Shown: positions 5,091 through 7,501 of the stretch, in pieces
How positions within the stretch are numbered: the first letter of the stretch is position 1
Layout: every line of letters begins with the position of its first letter
DNA from: Candidatus Bathyarchaeota archaeon
GTDB taxonomy: Archaea > Thermoproteota > Bathyarchaeia > 40CM-2-53-6 > FEN-987
Length of the DNA: 7,501 bases
Direction: 5' to 3'
Assembly: GCA_003152955.1 (NCBI GenBank)
Contig: PMBQ01000361.1
Span: 7,123 to 14,623 of the forward strand
The notes under the pieces: generated by a model
Databases searched by the model: none
What the model was told of the DNA's origin: nothing
What the model saw: only the letters and a program-made list of their open reading frames with translations
Translations under genes and position numbers: made by a program

Positions 5091-6101
5091 TCATTCTACA
5101 ACACTCTTGAAGAGCATTGGATCGATATTCCCGCCGCTCAGTATCGCAGCTACTTTCTTTCCGGTGAATAGATCATTGTTCTCCAATACAGCCGCTGTAG
5201 AAACGGCGCCAGACCCTTCTGAGATCTGTCCGTCTTTTTCCCAGAGCACCCGAATGGCTTTCCTTATCGTGTCTTCCTTCACCAGGAGTAATCTGTCAAC
5301 GTGTTTCGAGGCATAGTCGAAGGTAATTGATCCTGCTTCGATATTGCCCGACAAGCCCTCAGCTATCGAGTCTTTCACTTCCGCTTCGACGAGATGCTTT
5401 GCTTGCAGTGATTCGTACATCGAAGGAGAGGCCTCGGACTGCACGCCGATGATTTGAATGCTCGGTCTCATGCTCTTTGCAGCTACACCTATTCCTGAGA
5501 TTAGACCTCCCCCACCGACAGGGACTAGAATCATCTCGATATCTGGGGCCTGCTGAAGAATCTCCAAGGCAATCGTTCCTTGTCCTGCGATAACTAGTTC
5601 GTCATTGTAAGCGGAGACGTAGCTCAGGGAGTCTCTTGCTGCAAGTTCCTTGGCATATTGCTCGGCCTGATCAAAGATCGCTCCATGCAAGACAACATCC
5701 GCACCAAACTGTCTGATTTTATCAATTTTCATTTTCGGAGTGTTTTCAGGAACAATGATCTTTGCGTGCAGCCGAAGTTTTGATGCACAGAGCGCGACTG
5801 CATGGCCATGGTTTCCGGCAGAGGCGGTTATTATTCCGTTTTTGGCTGCTGGTCCTGATGCAATTTGAGCAAGTTTGTTCAAAGCTCCTCTGATCTTGAA
5901 GGAGCCTGTTACCTGCAAGTTCTCCAGTTTCAGGTAGAACTCCGCATTAGTGCTCCCGCTTAGATAGGCCGAACGTACTAGCGGCGTCTTGAGTATGGAT
6001 CCTCTAATTCTTCCTTCCGCGTCTCGGATCTCTTTGATGTTCGTTCTCAGTATGCTCTCCTTTCTCTGTCGATCAAATTGTTGTAGCCACGGTCGCCACA
6101 T
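5091..6101 (-). CDS. Threonine dehydratase / threonine ammonia-lyase, short form without ACT domain
   Basis: PLP-dependent fold-type II enzyme converting L-threonine to 2-oxobutyrate and ammonia (EC 4.3.1.19), often also acting on serine. Numbered from the ATG at 6101: ENLQVTGSFKIRG at 60-72 with the Schiff-base Lys69; SAGNHGH at 94-100; the PLP-phosphate loop GGGGL at 196-200; EGSGAV at 295-300; and SGGN at 322-325, whose Ser322 faces the pyridine nitrogen. The protein ends 11 residues after SGGN, so the C-terminal ACT-type regulatory domain is absent, as in catabolic or unregulated forms; serine racemase-like activity cannot be excluded. The start is uncertain. The 17 residues from the ATG at 6101 (MWRPWLQQFDRQRKESI) have no SD and are not family-like. 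A GGAG at 6060-6057 points to a CTG at 6050, giving 319 residues. It lies downstream of tRNA-Thr on the same strand and ends in a T-tract. Confidence 0.9.
   Translation of the reverse strand: MWRPWLQQFDRQRKESILRTNIKEIRDAEGRIRGSILKTPLVRSAYLSGSTNAEFYLKLENLQVTGSFKIRGALNKLAQIASGPAAKNGIITASAGNHGHAVALCASKLRLHAKIIVPENTPKMKIDKIRQFGADVVLHGAIFDQAEQYAKELAARDSLSYVSAYNDELVIAGQGTIALEILQQAPDIEMILVPVGGGGLISGIGVAAKSMRPSIQIIGVQSEASPSMYESLQAKHLVEAEVKDSIAEGLSGNIEAGSITFDYASKHVDRLLLVKEDTIRKAIRVLWEKDGQISEGSGAVSTAAVLENNDLFTGKKVAAILSGGNIDPMLFKSVVE
6057..6060 (-). promoter_or_regulatory. Internal Shine-Dalgarno site suggesting a CTG start at 6050 for the threonine dehydratase
   Basis: AAAGGAGA on the minus strand with a six-base spacer to an in-frame CTG at 6050-6048. 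The sequence before the ATG at 6101 has no SD. Confidence 0.4.
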
Positions 6102-6116
6102 TGATGATGTGCTCTC

Positions 6117-6126
6117 GGTTAAACTC
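6117..6126 (-). promoter_or_regulatory. Candidate TATA box for the threonine dehydratase gene
   Basis: GAGTTTAACC on the minus strand. A start about 26 bases downstream falls near 6095, just inside the 6101 ATG, which would make the later CTG the usable start. A competing AT-rich site near 6158-6166 (AATAATTAG) would instead allow the ATG. The 6102-6239 gap holds nothing else recognised. Confidence 0.35.
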
Positions 6127-6278
6127 AGCTCAGTTTTGATTATGAGGGCTGCTTGTCGTTCGCCTAATTATTGGAGCCTTGCAGCTGCAGACACTGCAAA
6201 TCATATCTACGTCCAAGAGACTAACTGTTCTTCAGATTTTGGAGCCTCGGGCGGGGTTTGAACCCGCGACCTGCCGCT

Positions 6279-6291
6279 CTCTTGAGGAATT
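6279..6291 (-). other. 13-nt intron in the tRNA-Thr anticodon loop (position 37/38)
   Basis: AATTCCTCAAGAG interrupts the loop at the canonical archaeal site between A37 and A38; a one-base shift is equally possible because both flanks are A. Its GAG end can pair with C32-U33-C34 of the exon, forming part of a reduced bulge-helix-bulge type structure for the splicing endonuclease. Confidence 0.85.
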
Positions 6292-6305
6292 TACGAGGCG
6301 GCCGC

Positions 6306-6333
6306 TTTCAGCTGCCCTAATCAACTATTGGGA
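6306..6333 (-). other. 28-nt non-canonical intron in the tRNA-Thr D stem (position 23/24 or 22/23)
   Basis: TCCC...GAAA separates GGCAGA from GCGGCC. Removing it restores the common GGCAGAGC D-arm sequence and a four-pair D stem. The exact edge is ambiguous by one A. Inside, CCC and GGG can pair (CCCAAT/ATTAGGG), and CTG/CAG pairs with exon bases form an imperfect hairpin with bulges at both splice sites. I could not draw a canonical 3-4-3 bulge-helix-bulge by eye. Confidence 0.82.
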
Positions 6334-6385
6334 TCTGCCAGGCTGAGCCACCGAGGCATACGCTTTCTAGGCAACGCTTTGGTGT

Positions 6386-6393
6386 CTTAAAGT
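6386..6393 (-). promoter_or_regulatory. TATA-like box of the tRNA-Thr gene
   Basis: ACTTTAAG on the minus strand, centred about 32 bases before the tRNA 5' end. A start about 26 bases downstream falls near 6363, only a few bases before the mature tRNA, as is usual for archaeal tRNA genes. Confidence 0.6.
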
Positions 6394-6400
6394 CTATTTC

Positions 6401-6410
6401 CTGAAAAACT
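6401..6410 (-). terminator. Candidate terminator of the proline dehydrogenase gene
   Basis: AGTTTTTCAG on the minus strand is the first T5 run, about 100 bases after the stop. A small inverted repeat CTGCTC/GAGCAG (6514-6519 with 6534-6539) lies across the end of the coding region. The 6411-6509 trailer shows no other feature. Confidence 0.35.
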
Positions 6411-6509
6411 ACTCTCGCCAGGTGACGTCTGAAGCTTCTGCCTTAGCCTCTTCTTAGAGTGCAGGACACCTAACGCTTGTACGGCATAGGGGGTGCCTTT
6501 TGGGGTGGA

Positions 6510-7490
6510 TTAGCTGCTCACTAGCGAGCGGGCGAGCAGGAATATGTTGCTCTTATGTTCGCGAATTCGCCTAACCGAGTACGCCCACCAGCTTTTTCCA
6601 AATGGAATGTATTCGCTAACTCGATAGCCCATTTCGACAAGTTCAATTTTCTTCTTATCCCTGATGCCCATCAACATTTCAAACTCGAAATCCGTATGAT
6701 GTGCGTTGCTTAGTTCAATCGCTTCCCCAATCAGCTTCTCGTCATGTGTGGCAATTGCGAATCCTTTTCCACGTTCAAACATCAATTGCATTAGTTTCGA
6801 GAAGTTCTGGTTGATCTCATCCTTGCTTTTGAATACGGTCTCTGGGCTCTCGTTATAGGCGCCTTTGCATAATCTGATAACGCCTTTTGAGTCAAGGATT
6901 CGGTTCACGTCTTCCTCGCTTCTCTTGGCGTATGCTTGGATCGCTAAACCAACATTGTCGAACTTCCTTCGGAATTCAAGATAGGCGTCAACTGTGTCTG
7001 TTGTGTATGAGGATCCCTCCATGTCCATCCATACGAAGTTGCCGAACGATCTTGCGGATGTCAGAATCTGATCCATGTTGTCCTCAAACAACTTCTTGTC
7101 GATGCCTAGACCAAGCTGGGTTGGCTTGATGGAAACGCAGCATTTGATTTTGCGTGAATCGATCGTTCTTAGGATTTCGAGATATTCCGTTGTGGCCGCT
7201 CTGGTCTCCTCAGGTGAACTGATCTCTTCCCCAAGAACGTTGATAATTCCGAACACCTTGTGAACGTTGGACCTCTCAGATCGTGCAATAGCTTCTTCGT
7301 AGGTTTCGCCTGCTATCCAGTGTTTGGCGATTCGGAAGAGCAGACCGTTCCAGAAAGTGGCCAACTCAATCACTCCTCTCCCAGAAGATAGTGCCGCATA
7401 AATCGATCGCTCCACTCCTGCGGTGACACTGCCAAACAATTGCTTAAACTCCGTATTTCTTGGCAGTTTTGCGGGTTTAGCGAAAGGCAT
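6510..7490 (-). CDS. Proline dehydrogenase (monofunctional, flavin-dependent)
   Basis: Oxidises L-proline to delta-1-pyrroline-5-carboxylate with FAD, passing electrons to a quinone or other acceptor (EC 1.5.5.2). The 326 residues match the size of monofunctional bacterial and archaeal enzymes with a TIM barrel. Motifs: SIKPTQLGL at 120-128 with Lys122; WMDMEGS at 154-160 with Asp156 and Glu158; IQAYAKR at 184-190; RLCKGAY at 206-212; ATHD at 247-250; FEFEMLMGIR at 268-277; and the proline-binding helix YSVRRIRE at 304-311 with the Arg pair 307-308. No P5C dehydrogenase domain is fused and none is in the window. The first 45 or so residues precede the conserved region. The ATG at 7490 is only 11 bases from the window edge and the frame is open to that edge, so a longer N-terminus and the promoter cannot be judged. 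Confidence 0.94.
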   Translation of the reverse strand: MPFAKPAKLPRNTEFKQLFGSVTAGVERSIYAALSSGRGVIELATFWNGLLFRIAKHWIAGETYEEAIARSERSNVHKVFGIINVLGEEISSPEETRAATTEYLEILRTIDSRKIKCCVSIKPTQLGLGIDKKLFEDNMDQILTSARSFGNFVWMDMEGSSYTTDTVDAYLEFRRKFDNVGLAIQAYAKRSEEDVNRILDSKGVIRLCKGAYNESPETVFKSKDEINQNFSKLMQLMFERGKGFAIATHDEKLIGEAIELSNAHHTDFEFEMLMGIRDKKKIELVEMGYRVSEYIPFGKSWWAYSVRRIREHKSNIFLLARSLVSS

Positions 7491-7501
7491 ACCTATGATG
7501 G

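Larger units (their letters stand above)
6240..6357 (-). tRNA. tRNA-Thr (anticodon CGU) with two introns and encoded CCA
   Basis: Reading the minus strand from 6357, acceptor GCCTCGG pairs perfectly with CCGAGGC (6250-6244), followed by U73 and an encoded CCA (6242-6240). The T arm GCGGG-TTCAAAC-CCCGC is perfect. The anticodon stem is GCCGC (6302-6298) with GCGGC (6277-6273); after removal of 13 bases its loop is CTCGTAA, anticodon CGT at 6295-6293. The D arm becomes perfect, GCTC-AGCCTGGCA-GAGC, only when 28 bases are removed from within its 3' strand. The spliced product is 77 nt with CCA. G1-C72, C2-G71, U73 and anticodon G35-U36 agree with archaeal threonine identity. It decodes ACG codons. 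A TATA-like box sits about 30 bases upstream. Perfect stems argue against a pseudogene. Confidence 0.93.

Overview
The window looks like a chromosomal segment of an archaeon, most likely a TACK-type lineage (Nitrososphaeria or Bathyarchaeia are my best guesses; the rank is inference). The evidence is a gene for the archaeal chromatin protein Alba, a 68-residue stand-alone TRAM protein, a tRNA gene with two introns (one at a non-canonical D-arm site), TATA-like promoters, Shine-Dalgarno sites with TTG starts, and T-rich terminators. Nothing indicates a mobile element, phage, CRISPR array or horizontally acquired island. Genes are mostly single transcription units with frequent strand switches.

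Layout. 1-270 (minus): N-terminal 90 residues of a DEAD-box RNA helicase, cut by the window edge. 271-492: divergent promoter region. 493-2463 (plus): acetoacetyl-CoA synthetase, preceded by a TATA-like box and a strong SD. 2464-2583: convergent gap with T-tracts on both strands. 2584-2901 (minus): alba with a TTG start. 2902-3121: divergent spacer with three small palindromes. 3122-3445 (plus): unrecognised 107-residue protein. 3612-3818 (plus): TRAM protein, followed by a T-rich terminator. 3972-4943 (minus): squalene-cyclase/prenyltransferase-like alpha-toroid protein of unknown substrate. 5091-6101 (minus): short PLP-dependent threonine dehydratase whose true start may be a CTG at 6050. 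6240-6357 (minus): tRNA-Thr(CGU) with 28-nt and 13-nt introns and an encoded CCA. 6358-6509: tRNA promoter and the 3' trailer of the next gene. 6510-7490 (minus): proline dehydrogenase, whose upstream region leaves the window.

How the genes fit together. Two themes can be read. One is RNA and chromatin handling: DEAD-box helicase, Alba and TRAM. The other is use of amino acids and short acids as carbon and energy: threonine to 2-oxobutyrate, proline to pyrroline-5-carboxylate, acetoacetate to acetoacetyl-CoA. Neither forms an obvious operon, so these links are thematic. The strongest unusual signal is the doubly interrupted tRNA-Thr gene. Secondary ones are the Gln at the Alba position equivalent to the acetylatable Lys16 of Sulfolobus Alba, a Gly-to-Met change beside the catalytic lysine of the acetoacetyl-CoA synthetase, and the toroid protein that lacks a DxDD motif.
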